From: Pyrenopolyporus hunteri
Taxonomy: Eukaryota; Ascomycota; Sordariomycetes; Xylariales; Hypoxylaceae
Length of the DNA: 64,000 bases
Direction of reading: 5' to 3'
NCBI GenBank assembly: GCA_902806595.1
Contig: CADCXC010000005.1
Location: forward strand, 3,121,670-3,185,669
The notes under the pieces are model-generated. The model was not told the origin of the DNA, did not search any database, and saw only the letters and a program-made list of their open reading frames with translations. Shown in pieces: positions 1 to 9,473 of the stretch (position 1 is the first letter of the stretch; every line of letters begins with the position of its first letter). Made by a program: the position numbers and the translations under genes.

Positions 1-1045
1 TGGCTTCTATGGTCGGCCGATGGGGTTCTACTTAGATTACTGTTCATACCATGAGTTTTTCTCCGGATTAAAGATTGAAGAGTTACGTCGAATGCTCGTG
101 CGCTAAATAGTATAAAGTTTTAACACTTGGCTCTACTCTGGATATGAGACAACGCAATTATCTAACTCTATTATCATGAGTTAAAATCAGGGACACTATA
201 GTGGTATCAGGTCTGGATGAAGTGGAAAACCTGAAAATGATATCCTTGGACGGCGAGATGTGTTTTGTTGTAGGTTAAAAAAAATAATAAGACGAAGGGG
301 AAAAAAGTCCTATCCCGCGTCTGCCTCTTAAATCGCATATGTATTTATCGGAGCGAGCAAATGTTATATAAATATCGCGTAATCCGTACATACAATCTCA
401 TTTATCGTCTTATAAGTAGTATAAGTATACCGGACGTTCACATACCGTATATATACATATACGAGATATGTGCTCTTGCGTCTCTAATCACGATGGTATT
501 AATCCTAGACGAATATTTTGCGACCTTGGATTCATCTCTCAGCCGTTTCCAATATAATGATCGCTCTTAGCCTTTTGCTTTCGGTAGGAATTTTATAATT
601 TAGATTATACATGTACACAATATACTTATACTCATATTCTAGTCCCTTTGGGAGCTGCCCGAGTATGAGGCATTTGTCATAGACCAGGAACGTTGCGCTT
701 CACGAGCCCGGCTGAGGTAGGTACAATGTCGTGCCACCCGAATCCTAGCTTACACCGTTTGCCCTTACCTACATACCTGCATCTAAACAGATGAAGACCG
801 AGTAAACTCACCTCGTCCCATCATCTTTATTATTATCATTCTTGGCTCGCCTACCTAGGTATATATAGTTGTCTCGCCCTCAATCAGCTTAGCTACACCA
901 TAACCTACCTATATAACTCCATCGTTACCACTGTCCTATACGTGGACGTTCATACATCCTCACCCAACTTAACCCTATAGCGTTACCACCGCCATATCCG
1001 AGACTTGTCTCAGCCACTTACTTTATCCACACCTAAGCTTCCGCC
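1..1045. other. intergenic region upstream of the chitinase
   Basis: No credible gene is seen. The stretch is moderately A+T rich, and its only sizeable open frame (361-570, 69 codons) is low-complexity Ile/Tyr-rich and unlike a protein. A TACCTAGGTA palindrome lies at 852-861, followed by a TATATATAG stretch about 180 nt before the chitinase start, which could serve as promoter. The last 50 nt before the ATG are C-rich, as in many fungal leaders. Confidence 0.6.
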
Positions 1046-2119
1046 ATGCCGCCCCAACGGACTTACATCAACGCCGTCTACTACCCTAGCTGGCGGATCT
1101 ACAAGGGTTTCGCCCCTTCGTCCCTGGATCTCGACTGTATCGACCGGGTCTTCTACGCCTTCGCCCTGTTGGACGAGAGCGGGAACTTGCGGCACCTGGA
1201 CGATTTCGCGGACTGCACCAAGGAAGCCGACGGCTCGGTCGGCTGCCTCCGCGCCCTCGCCGGGCTGAAGCAGCAGAAGCCCACGCTCAAGACCCTGATC
1301 TCCGTCGGCGGCGGCGGCAAAGGGAGCAACGAGTTCCCCGCCATGGCCGGGAGCGTGGCCTGCCGCGCCAGGTTCGCCGCGTCCTGCAAGCAGTTCGTCG
1401 AGCAGTTCCAGCTGGACGGCGTCGACATCGACTGGGAGCACCCCGTGACGCCGCAGCAAGGCGCCGACTTCACCGCGCTGCTGCGCGCCCTCCGGGCCGC
1501 CCTGCCCTCCCCGCGGTACCTGCTCACCGCCGCCCTGCCCACGGGCGAGTACTGCCTGCGGAACATCGACCTCGAGGCCGCGGCGGACATCCTCGACACC
1601 GTCAACCTGATGGGCTACGACTTCAACGGGGCCTGGACCGACGTCTCGGGCCACCACGCCCAGCTGATGCCGCTGCCGGGCCCCCGGGCCCAGGTGTACC
1701 CGGCGCTGCGCAACTCGTGCCACCGCGGCGTCGAGTACGTGGCCTCGCGCGGCTTCCCGCGGCGCAAGATCGCGCTCGGCGTGCCCGCGTACGCGCGCTG
1801 GTTCGCGGGCGCGCGGGGCATCGGGCAGCCGTTCGGCGGCGCCGGCGAGATCGACTACGTCGACCTGCCGCGCGAGTGGATCCGCGGCGCCCGCGTCGAC
1901 CGGGACGCCGGCGCCGCGAGCTACGTCGACGACGACGACTCGCCCGACGGCAAGGGCTTCGTGAGCTTCGACGTGCCGGAGACCGTCAGGCAGAAGGCCG
2001 CGTACGTCCGCGGCACGGGCCTGGGCGGGTTGTTCTACTGGACGGGGGTCGGCGATTTGAAGGGCCACGATAGCCTGGTTAGGGCTGGGTGCGAGGAGCT
2101 GAGGAGGGCGTGGTGTTGA
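1046..2119 (+). CDS. GH18 chitinase, single exon, no signal peptide
   Basis: Glycoside hydrolase family 18 enzyme, 357 aa, expected to cleave beta-1,4 N-acetylglucosamine links in chitin. The catalytic motif DGVDIDWE is at residues 124-131, so E131 is the expected proton donor. The substrate-binding SVGGG strand is at 86-90 and MGYD at 189-192. A C-terminal GGLFYW strand (about 329-334) is the usual last barrel strand with its conserved Trp. There is no signal peptide, chitin-binding module or GPI tail; the protein begins directly with the first barrel strand (INAVYYPSW), so it is probably intracellular or non-classically released. The interior is very G+C rich, which leaves a long antisense frame open; that frame is a shadow. 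The start is the first ATG in frame, in good context. The family is certain from the motifs; the natural substrate (chitin versus related glycans) is inference. Confidence 0.93.
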   Translation: MPPQRTYINAVYYPSWRIYKGFAPSSLDLDCIDRVFYAFALLDESGNLRHLDDFADCTKEADGSVGCLRALAGLKQQKPTLKTLISVGGGGKGSNEFPAMAGSVACRARFAASCKQFVEQFQLDGVDIDWEHPVTPQQGADFTALLRALRAALPSPRYLLTAALPTGEYCLRNIDLEAAADILDTVNLMGYDFNGAWTDVSGHHAQLMPLPGPRAQVYPALRNSCHRGVEYVASRGFPRRKIALGVPAYARWFAGARGIGQPFGGAGEIDYVDLPREWIRGARVDRDAGAASYVDDDDSPDGKGFVSFDVPETVRQKAAYVRGTGLGGLFYWTGVGDLKGHDSLVRAGCEELRRAWC

Positions 2120-3187
2120 TGAACGGGGTTCGTTTGTTGCTCGAGGAGTCTGGTCGAATGCCGTGAGTTGTGCTTTTTTATTTCTGGTTACGCCTGAGCT
2201 TTAGGCTTTACGGCCTACACAGGAGTAAGGTAAGTACGTCTCTTTGGAGCCCTGGAAATAACCGCATATCTAAGTAGATAGTTTTCCTAGCGGCCCTCTG
2301 TTATTACAGGGAAGTTTGCTCGTCTACAGGGCCGAACTAAAAAAAAATCGAGGAATAAATTGAGTAGTCCCCTAGGGCTTTAGAACATGGGGCGGTACGG
2401 AACGTCTGTACCTATATAGGGGTAAGTGTTCTAGGAACAAGAGAAGGCAAATAGCTCTACTAGTGATGGGATTAGTACCCTTTGCTAATTAGTTGGGGTG
2501 GGAGAAAACCAATGACCTAGAAGGAGCTATACGGGATGATTAGAATAACTTGGGAGCTCTCTGGACTCATAGTCGAGGTCCAGGTGGACAGTCCTCCCAC
2601 CCAGGGTGAGTGAACCATTTACATATTAAGCAGGTCGAAGTCCCAGTCTAGATGGAGGCCATCACTTACGAATAACTACTAGAAGTCAATGAGACAGTTC
2701 CTGTGCAATCGCAAAATCTAACCTACCTAGGTAGGTACATAGAGTAGGCTAGGCTCATAAAGACTCCGTAACAAGAAATGCAAATTACAGTACTCAAGCA
2801 AATGCAATCTCTGAGCGCCTATTTCCCCGCCTCCTAGCTAGGTTCGTAGCGTCCCAAGCAGATCCGAAAACTCCGTCGCAATGCTAATCACTATAATCCA
2901 TAGTCCGTGATCATTGTCATTTGTCGTGCTATCGTAAGGCATATGATTTCCTTTGAAAAGAAAATAACAAGGCAATTTCGAAAGGTAGGCGTTGAGATAC
3001 GGAAGTTCCCTTTCACGAATAGGTATGTGCACCCCATCCACAGCCCAAAGGCGAGCCGTGTGTATGTTGAAATAAAGCCTAGTACGATGACTATAGTTGT
3101 TAGCAAGGATGATTGGATAGATCACGTCCCCAACACCTAGCAAAAGGGGGGCGAATGGACAGAAGATTGATAATAATGTTTACCTAT
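2120..3187. other. intergenic region
   Basis: No supported gene. Short open frames at 2838-3143 on both strands overlap one another and show no family resemblance. A palindrome-rich motif (ACCTACCTAGGTAGGTAC) is at 2721-2737. Both flanking genes end here, so the region holds two 3' ends. Confidence 0.6.
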
Positions 3188-3550
3188 TTACTTGGCCTCC
3201 TTCGGCTTCAAGTCCACCGGAAACACGGTCTTGAATCGCGGCACATCGGCCTCGGCCTTCTTACTGTCTTTCAGGCCCTTGTCCCAGACTATCTTCTTTC
3301 CCTTGCTCTTATCTGCGGACGGGTCGTCCTCCTTTTTCGCATTCGCGTCGCCGGTGATGTACAGAGGGGGCGCGGCGTGGGAAGTGGCGTGAGGTCTCTG
3401 CGGGACCCAGCCGCTGCCGCCGGCGGAACGCTGGGCGCCGGCACCGGTGTAGGGGATGGTGTACGGCTTCCAGGTCGAGTCGTTGGTGGCGGTGCCGGGC
3501 ACGCCGGTGCCCTTCTCCTCGGGGGTCTTGTACTTGTCAGGCTTTGACAT
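3188..3550 (-). CDS. small hypothetical protein (120 aa)
   Basis: Intact frame of 120 aa beginning MSKPDKYKTPEEKG and ending with a Lys-rich tail. It is hydrophilic and probably largely disordered: Gly/Pro/Ser-rich in the middle, Lys/Asp-rich from about residue 70. It has no membrane segment or signal peptide. An in-frame upstream ATG at 3661 would add 37 residues, but that extension is rich in His, Arg and Pro and looks like leader; the internal ATG (3548-3550) has better context. It resembles short fungal proteins of unknown function by composition only; I do not recognise a family. The codon-like composition (G+C-rich third positions) and a poly-T tract upstream favour a real gene. Confidence 0.65.
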   Translation of the reverse strand: MSKPDKYKTPEEKGTGVPGTATNDSTWKPYTIPYTGAGAQRSAGGSGWVPQRPHATSHAAPPLYITGDANAKKEDDPSADKSKGKKIVWDKGLKDSKKAEADVPRFKTVFPVDLKPKEAK

Positions 3551-5403
3551 GGCGAAGAACGGTTGTCTTCGAGGTTTTCTTTGGGGGTTTTTCTTTGGAT
3601 GGTATGAGCACGTGGCACGAGTATCACTATGTTTTAGGGGTGAGGGATTGTGATGGTTCAACGTGATGACGCGAACGGAAGGAGAATAGGAGGCTTAGGG
3701 ATCGGGATGCCGCGACTTTGAAGATAAAAGAGTGAAATTCCGGCGAGATAACCAAACGGTTACGGGACGTGGGGTTGGGTGATTTTTTTTTTTTTTTTGT
3801 GGAAGAGAAAAGCGTAGAAATAGAAGGAACGGCAAAGCAGATCGACGTGGATGTGGGAGGTGGGGGATATAGAGACGTGCTGAAGGAAATCGCGTCAAAG
3901 ACGCGGGGTACTGTGAGAGGAACGCGTATGGAAGGGTATCATGCAATAGGTGCCTGGTAGGCTAGGTGCCTAGCTACGTGACGTGGACGTACCTGAGATG
4001 TTCTCTTCCTGAGAAGGTTAAGGAGCCTAAGAATGTACCGACGCATTTTGTCTGACATCTATCAAGCCGCTAGGTCTAAGGAAGTCTTCCTCGAGTAAAA
4101 GGAATGGAATATGGGAAATCAGTCTAGAGGACGGTCTTGTAGTTGTAGTTTATTTAGATACTTGTGGGCGAGCATGATGGGTCGTCTGTTGGTGAATGAA
4201 ACCCTTAAAAAGTACATGATTCCCCAGGTATCTATTGTACTACCTATATTATGGGTGGATGATAGGGATAGGAAGTCATGCTCTGATGAAATATGTTACT
4301 GGGTGCTCTGAGTACTAATTGGGATGTAGTACGTTTTAGAAGAGGTAGTGATGGCGCTTATTGACGACGTGTTTACTTTCTGTATTAGCTATGCCGAGCT
4401 AGCGACATGGTAGATGGCGCGGATAGGGAGTCCCTTTAATGCTAACTAGCTGAAAACCTAGTATGCTAACTTCGTAGCAATACCTATATTGATACCCCTG
4501 AGCACCTGGTTTGAGACGCAGTCGGCAGTTTACCGGCCGCTGGATCATTTGAGGCGATTTAGAATTTACACTTCTGTTTAGGTCCTTCGCACGAGCCCCC
4601 TATAGTGTGTAATCCTAATACCTTAAACGAATCCAATGTTTTGGTACGCAAAGAGGGGATGAGATTATCTTACTTCCGAGAAGCTTAATTACGCGAGGCC
4701 GAAGCTTAATCTTCTGGATCATATTGTGACTTAGCCGTTTACCATTTCGCTCTAGATTCATGGTGTTCCTCATCTAACCCCTTTTCCTTACGAGTCACTA
4801 GACGAAGAATATATCAAACGCATAGTCAGCATTCCTACTTAAACAGTGACATGCTTCTACATAGTTCAGCTTGATAGGCTATGTGTACCTAATTAATCCT
4901 TCTTTATCCAACCATAATTCCGCAAGTGACTATACCTATTAGCTATAAATAGGGTTTCAGAGGAGCTCCAATCGCACCCGAAGCCGAGAAGTAATGTGGT
5001 TGAAGACGAGGGGTATCACGTGAAAGGGGTGAGATTTTACCAACCTACGTCACTGCCCGTCCAACCCCTGCCAAGACCCCTATAAATAGCTTCTCAGCTG
5101 AACTACTGCGTTACGTACCTACCTAGGTACCTACATACCTATGTAACTGCGCAGCCACGCGCCAGGCCTCGCAGTTCCCCTTCAACATCGTAGACACAGT
5201 TAGTTCCCAGACTCGTACGTGCTCATTGTTATAAGGAATATATAACAATCGGATTGCAGAGATTATCTCGGCCCCCTAAATGAACAATATCTATACTTGT
5301 CGCGTATCTCATATTTCTGTTTGAAGATCTCATACGACTTTGAGATTTGTCGTTGTCGAAAGTTTCTTTTCTCCGAGAAGCCAATGATTGAGTTCGCCCC
5401 GAA
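3551..5403. other. intergenic region between divergent genes
   Basis: This separates the 120-aa gene (-) from the coiled-coil gene (+). Open frames at 3695-3960 and 4111-4311 lack any recognisable feature and are probably chance. A TACCTAGGTA palindrome cluster lies at 5115-5146. The sequence becomes moderately A+T rich between 4,000 and 5,000. Confidence 0.55.
3783..3798. promoter_or_regulatory. poly(dA:dT) tract upstream of the 120-aa gene
   Basis: A run of 16 T lies about 235 nt upstream of the ATG of the minus-strand gene. Poly(dA:dT) tracts are known to exclude nucleosomes at fungal promoters; its role here is inferred from position only. Confidence 0.35.
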
Positions 5404-6233
5404 ATGGCCGACCAAGTGCAACAGGATTCGCCGTTATCCGTTGCTGCTAACGTCGCCGGTATCCTGACGTTTGTAGTTGCTCTCGTCGCCGCTGCATATG
5501 TGCGCATCACGTACTTGCGTAACAGCGACCAGGAGTACTTTCAGGTCAAGACATCGCTATACTGGTATAAAACAGAGTCGACGTGGCTCGCGGAACTTAT
5601 CAAGGCCACCGGCGACCGGCCGGACGCAGAAAACAGACCTGAGTTTCAGATGTACACCTTCGTAATGGACGATTTAATCAAGCTCGAACAGAGGCTCCTG
5701 GAGTTGGTCGAAGAGACGGAGAGCAAGGCTGGTACGGAGGATGAGCTTAGGGAGGGCAAGCGGTGGACTATCGTGCCGAAGAGTTGGGGCGTCACTACGA
5801 CTGTTGCAATGGCTTGGCTGCCGGTCAGGGCGAAAGCGTTGGAGCTTGTTCGGCAGAGGGAGGCATTAACAGCTCGGGTATCCTTTACACAGATGAGTAT
5901 GATCTCTTCGTGCGTTTGACCGTGTGCCATCGAGATCCCGCGCTATAATGCTGAACATTCTCTAGGAGGATTCGAGAGCTGGAACATAGGAATAGAACTC
6001 GAGACGCGACAGTGGACGATAGTCTCCAGAGGCTAGAAGCTATTGTCCAAGACCAGAAGGCTGAGATACGCCGGCTGGAGGACCTCGTATGTAGGACTAT
6101 GCATCAAAATCGGATTGCCCAAGACATGGATAGATCACCAACGAGTCCGGGTCAAAAGAAGAGCCCAGTCCCGAGATTACACACGGAGGAGCAGCGTCCT
6201 AAACACCGGACGAGACGACTAAGCGCTACATAG
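5404..6233 (+). CDS. hypothetical one-TM coiled-coil protein, two exons
   Basis: Model: exons 5404-5909 and 5966-6233, 257 aa. The 56-nt intron starts GTGCGT, has a CTGAAC branch-like site, and ends TCTAG; it is the junction I found that joins the two frames. An N-terminal hydrophobic segment lies at about residues 10-32 (AANVAGILTFVVALVAAAYV). A charged middle part follows (LEQRLLELVEETE). Exon 2 gives a heptad-like coiled coil (RIRELEHRNR, LQRLEAIVQDQKAEIRRLEDL), then a basic Pro/Ser-rich tail. It probably sits in a membrane with the bulk cytosolic. No enzyme motif is seen and the family is not recognised. Its stop lies 16 nt from the stop of the convergent neighbour. The exon join is inferred from frame and splice signals; without it exon 1 would end early after a few more codons. 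Confidence 0.7.
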
Positions 6234-6249
6234 CCCCTTGCTAGGTATA

Positions 6250-6985
6250 TTAATACGGCTGCTTAATGGTATAACCGCCTCGGTAGAAGAAACCACCGGT
6301 GCAAGCCAAAGAGAGGACCGCGAGGGGCAGGTTAAGTTCGATGACGGACCAGACCCAGATACAGCCCAGAGGCGGGGACTGCTTCATGACGGCGAGGTAA
6401 CTGTACCTATTCGAGATATGGATCAGATAGCAACCGGAACAGACACTCGCGACGAGAAAGATGGCTTGCCGGAGAGGCGTCTGGTATCTCGTCGGCACCC
6501 CTGGGACGGGGTTCGGAGCGGAGACGTGTGGATGGAGCACGTAGATGAGCAGGAGGAATACTGCGCGTTGTAGTCTTAGCCTAACCTGTATCCGTTACGA
6601 AGCTTAGCGGTCGCAATAGAAGCTTACCAGCGAAGGCCTGCGCTGTTCTGATTATGATTTTGGGCCATATGATGGAGATGGCGTATTGATGTTGGACAAG
6701 CACGTCGAGAGTGAAGTGCAGCATAGACAAACTTATGCTCCAGAGGATGGCCTCCAAGACCCTATCGGTTGTGGTTGATAAGGGGTCTTCGTCCCCGTCC
6801 TCGTCCTCATCTTCGTCTTCGCTATCTTTTGCTTTCCTCCTCTTTTTCTGTTGTTTCTCGGCCTTCTCGAAGAGATCTCGGTCTTGGGCAAGCTTCAGTA
6901 GGGTATTTTCGCTGGGGGCGAATCGATCGGGGTAAGCTAGCTTGATGTCGTTGGCCGTCTTTCTTTCTTTGCGGGTTCGGACCAT
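6250..6985 (-). CDS. DUF7719-like multi-pass membrane protein, two exons
   Basis: Model: exons 6985-6628 and 6560-6250, 222 aa. The 67-nt intron begins GTAAGC and ends GCGCAG, and the join restores a continuous hydrophobic segment (QAFAVFLLLIYVLHP). The N-terminus is basic (MVRTRKERKTANDIKL) with a conserved-looking LLKLAQDRDLFEKAE stretch, then a Lys-rich and Asp/Glu-rich linker. The C-terminal half has about four membrane segments with motifs LHFTLDVLVQHQY, LIHISNRYSYLAVMKQ and PPLGCIWVWSVIEL. This layout matches the fungal family I know as DUF7719; the assignment is from memory of the family pattern. Function is unknown. The ER or another internal membrane is likely, because there is no signal peptide. 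It is tail-to-tail with the preceding gene and head-to-head with GPI12. Confidence 0.82.
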
Positions 6986-7593
6986 GGCGAAGGGTGAGTG
7001 AGGTGAGACACGTACTCTAAGCGAGACTGAGGCGGCAGAGTGTCAGGTTGAGGCTGTCGCGTGTCAATGGCGCTATATAAGAGAAATGCATGTACGTATA
7101 ATATGTAGAGGGAAGCAACCCGCAGCTCCAAAGATTCGAGGTACGGAAGCTTAGGTATTCCCCACTGGTGGATCCACAACCCAATCGGAAGCTTTGACGG
7201 TGGTACGCGTACATGCATATCAGGTAGAGATATGCAACAATTGGAATAGATCGTCTTAAAAGGTACGACTGGAGGGGCTTTCAGTCCACCGCGAATCTTG
7301 GCGCGTCTTCATCGTCACTCGTCACTCGTCACTCGTCCCTCATTCCTCGCCATTTAGCAGAGCTAAGGACGGGATGACGCTTAGAGGTCACGTCCGAACT
7401 CGTCCAGTTCTAACTTCCCCGGATTTTACTTTATTGGGGTGAACTATTTACTTCGTCATACACAAGACTGGGACTTGTCGCCGCCCATGCGGAATCCTCA
7501 TCCCTAATACTGGATTGGATAGGGGTTCCATTTCTTATTTCTCCCACTCGGATACCTTTGGCTACCAGCGAAAGAAAGAAAAGAAAAAGGAAC
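6986..7593. promoter_or_regulatory. shared divergent promoter region, DUF7719-like gene / GPI12
   Basis: A 608-nt spacer between two divergent starts. It contains a 7-nt tandem repeat CGTCACT (three exact units plus CGTCCCT) at 7313-7340. No gene is supported in it. That it carries promoters for both genes follows from position only. Confidence 0.4.
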
Positions 7594-8605
7594 ATGGTAT
7601 CCATATCACTACCGACCCTAGGCGCCCTCGCCGCCGTCATACCGTTCCTGTACATGTACACGGCGTCCGTGGCGCAGACACGGCTGCCCATGCTGCGCAA
7701 CAAACGCATCTGTCTACTGATCGCGCACCCCGACGACGAGGCCATGTTCTTCGCTCCCACCGTGCTCGCCCTTACCCGCCCCGACGCCGGCAACCACGTC
7801 AAGATCCTATGCCTAAGTTCCGGCAACGCGGACGGCCTAGGCGAGACTCGGAAGAAGGAGCTCGTTAAGAGCGGATTGCTTCTAGGTCTCCGCAGCGAGG
7901 AAGACGTCCTGGTCTACGAAAGCGAGTGAGTACACAAGCAACTTATTAGATTCCCATCCACCCACCCACCTACCTACCAGGTAGATATGCGGCGAGTATA
8001 GGCACCTAGCTAAAGCCTCATCCTCCCCCCTCCCTAGCGACTTCCCCGACTCCATGACGACGACCTGGGACGCCACCAAGATCGCCGCGCTCCTCACCAA
8101 GACCTTCGCGCCGCACCTCGCCAAGCAGCAGAAGGCCTCGTCCGAGGCGCTCACCGCCCCCACCGCCTCCATCGACGTCCTCGTCACCTTCGACGCGCGC
8201 GGCGTGTCCTCGCACCCGAACCACATCTCGCTGTACCACGGCGCGCGGGCCTTCGTCGCCTCCCTCGTCCACGCCAAGCCCGGCTGGGCCTGCCCCGTCG
8301 ACCTGTACACCCTGACGACCGTCGGGCTGCTGCGCAAGTACGCCGGCGTCCTCGACGTCTTCGCCACCATGGTGTCCCTCGCGTTCGCCGGCCCCGGGCT
8401 CGGCGCCCGCCGCAGCGCCAAGGGGAACCCCGGCGTCCTGGTCAGCGTGAGCGCTTTGGCCGGCGCCCGCGAGAGCTACGGCGCTGCGCGGGCCGCTATG
8501 ACGGATGCGCATAAGAGCCAGATGGTCTGGTTCCGATGGGGCTGGATCGCCCTGAGCAGGTATATGTACATGAACGACTTGCGGCTGGAGAAGGTTAAGT
8601 CGTGA
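7594..8605 (+). CDS. GPI12: N-acetylglucosaminyl-phosphatidylinositol de-N-acetylase (PIG-L/Gpi12), two exons
   Basis: Catalyses the second step of GPI-anchor synthesis, removing the acetyl group from GlcNAc-PI on the cytosolic face of the ER. Model: exons 7594-7925 and 8038-8605, 299 aa. The 112-nt intron starts GTGAGT and ends CCTAG. An N-terminal membrane anchor lies at about residues 7-28. The zinc-binding motif AHPDDE is at 44-49 and the second metal motif HPNH at 170-173, within GVSSHPNHISLYHG. The SSGNADGLGETRKKEL stretch (75-90) and DSMTTTWD (about 115-122), which follows the splice junction, are characteristic of the family and support the join. The ATG at 7594 is preferred because the frame upstream has only a TTG. 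Exon 2 is much richer in G+C than exon 1. Length agrees with fungal Gpi12. Confidence 0.95.
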
Positions 8606-9473
8606 CTAGGGTGGTATTCTCCGAGGGAGATTTTGGGGTTTGCCCACGCGGTTGACTGAGTTAGTTATTGTACGGGCTATTTACGGCGTTGTCAACTATG
8701 CGAAGAATCGTAATAAATAAATATATACCTAGGTATATAAGAATTAATGATCTACGAAATATTAATGAGTAAATAAATATAAAATAGATAACGAGAGTTA
8801 TATAGTCCGCTATATTTACCTGCTTTCCCTGACTATACAAATAGCTTTACGACGTACCCAGTTGTTAACTCTCACACGCGATTACGGACCCCTACCATCA
8901 CTCGACAGCGTAGACGGAGGTAAGCAATCCATGGGTGGGCTCGAAGGACGAGATGACGGACAGCCTACTTTTAGCAATTCGGGCCGGCGTTGGGATCGGT
9001 CCCTGAAAAGTTCAAAAAGGAGGTAGTTTAGGAGCAGCGATCGTATACCAGAGTTAGCAATAGGATAGGTCGCAAGGGTTATTCGTATAGCCAAGGATAG
9101 GAAAAGGATCCAACGGTCTGCGTAAGTTTCATTTATCTTTAGTTAAATCTATACGTTCAATTATTTTATAAGTCATTTACCTTTACCCTTTATATTTAAT
9201 ACGACCCTTCGTACAGGATAACAAGGGGAGAGGAAGCGATTGATAATTCGGGTAGAAGTAAGGAAATATGTACCCCGAGATGTACGTTTAATAGAGAGGC
9301 AAATAAAGGACCCGTTTCACGCAGGCTATGAAACCCGTTACGAACGATTGAGAAATTGCATATATACGGCCGCTGCTCCCGAAACGAAATTATACCGGGG
9401 AGCGGGATATGTATGTGATAGAAAGATAGGTACAGTGGAAACATATCGAGGCGCAGAGACAGACGAACCACTC
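8606..9473. other. intergenic region between 3' ends
   Basis: Convergent 3' region of GPI12 and the ATP13-like gene. The central part (8,700-8,830 and 9,120-9,200) is A+T rich and contains a perfect palindrome ATATACCTAGGTATAT at 8722-8737. No credible gene is present; open frames at 8882-9094 and 9196-9471 lack features. Confidence 0.55.

Noticed and set aside
1010..2068. Long minus-strand open frame (352 codons) across the chitinase
   Set aside because: It is antisense to a gene with complete GH18 motifs, is compositionally Ala/Arg/Val-rich, and is explained by high G+C in third positions.
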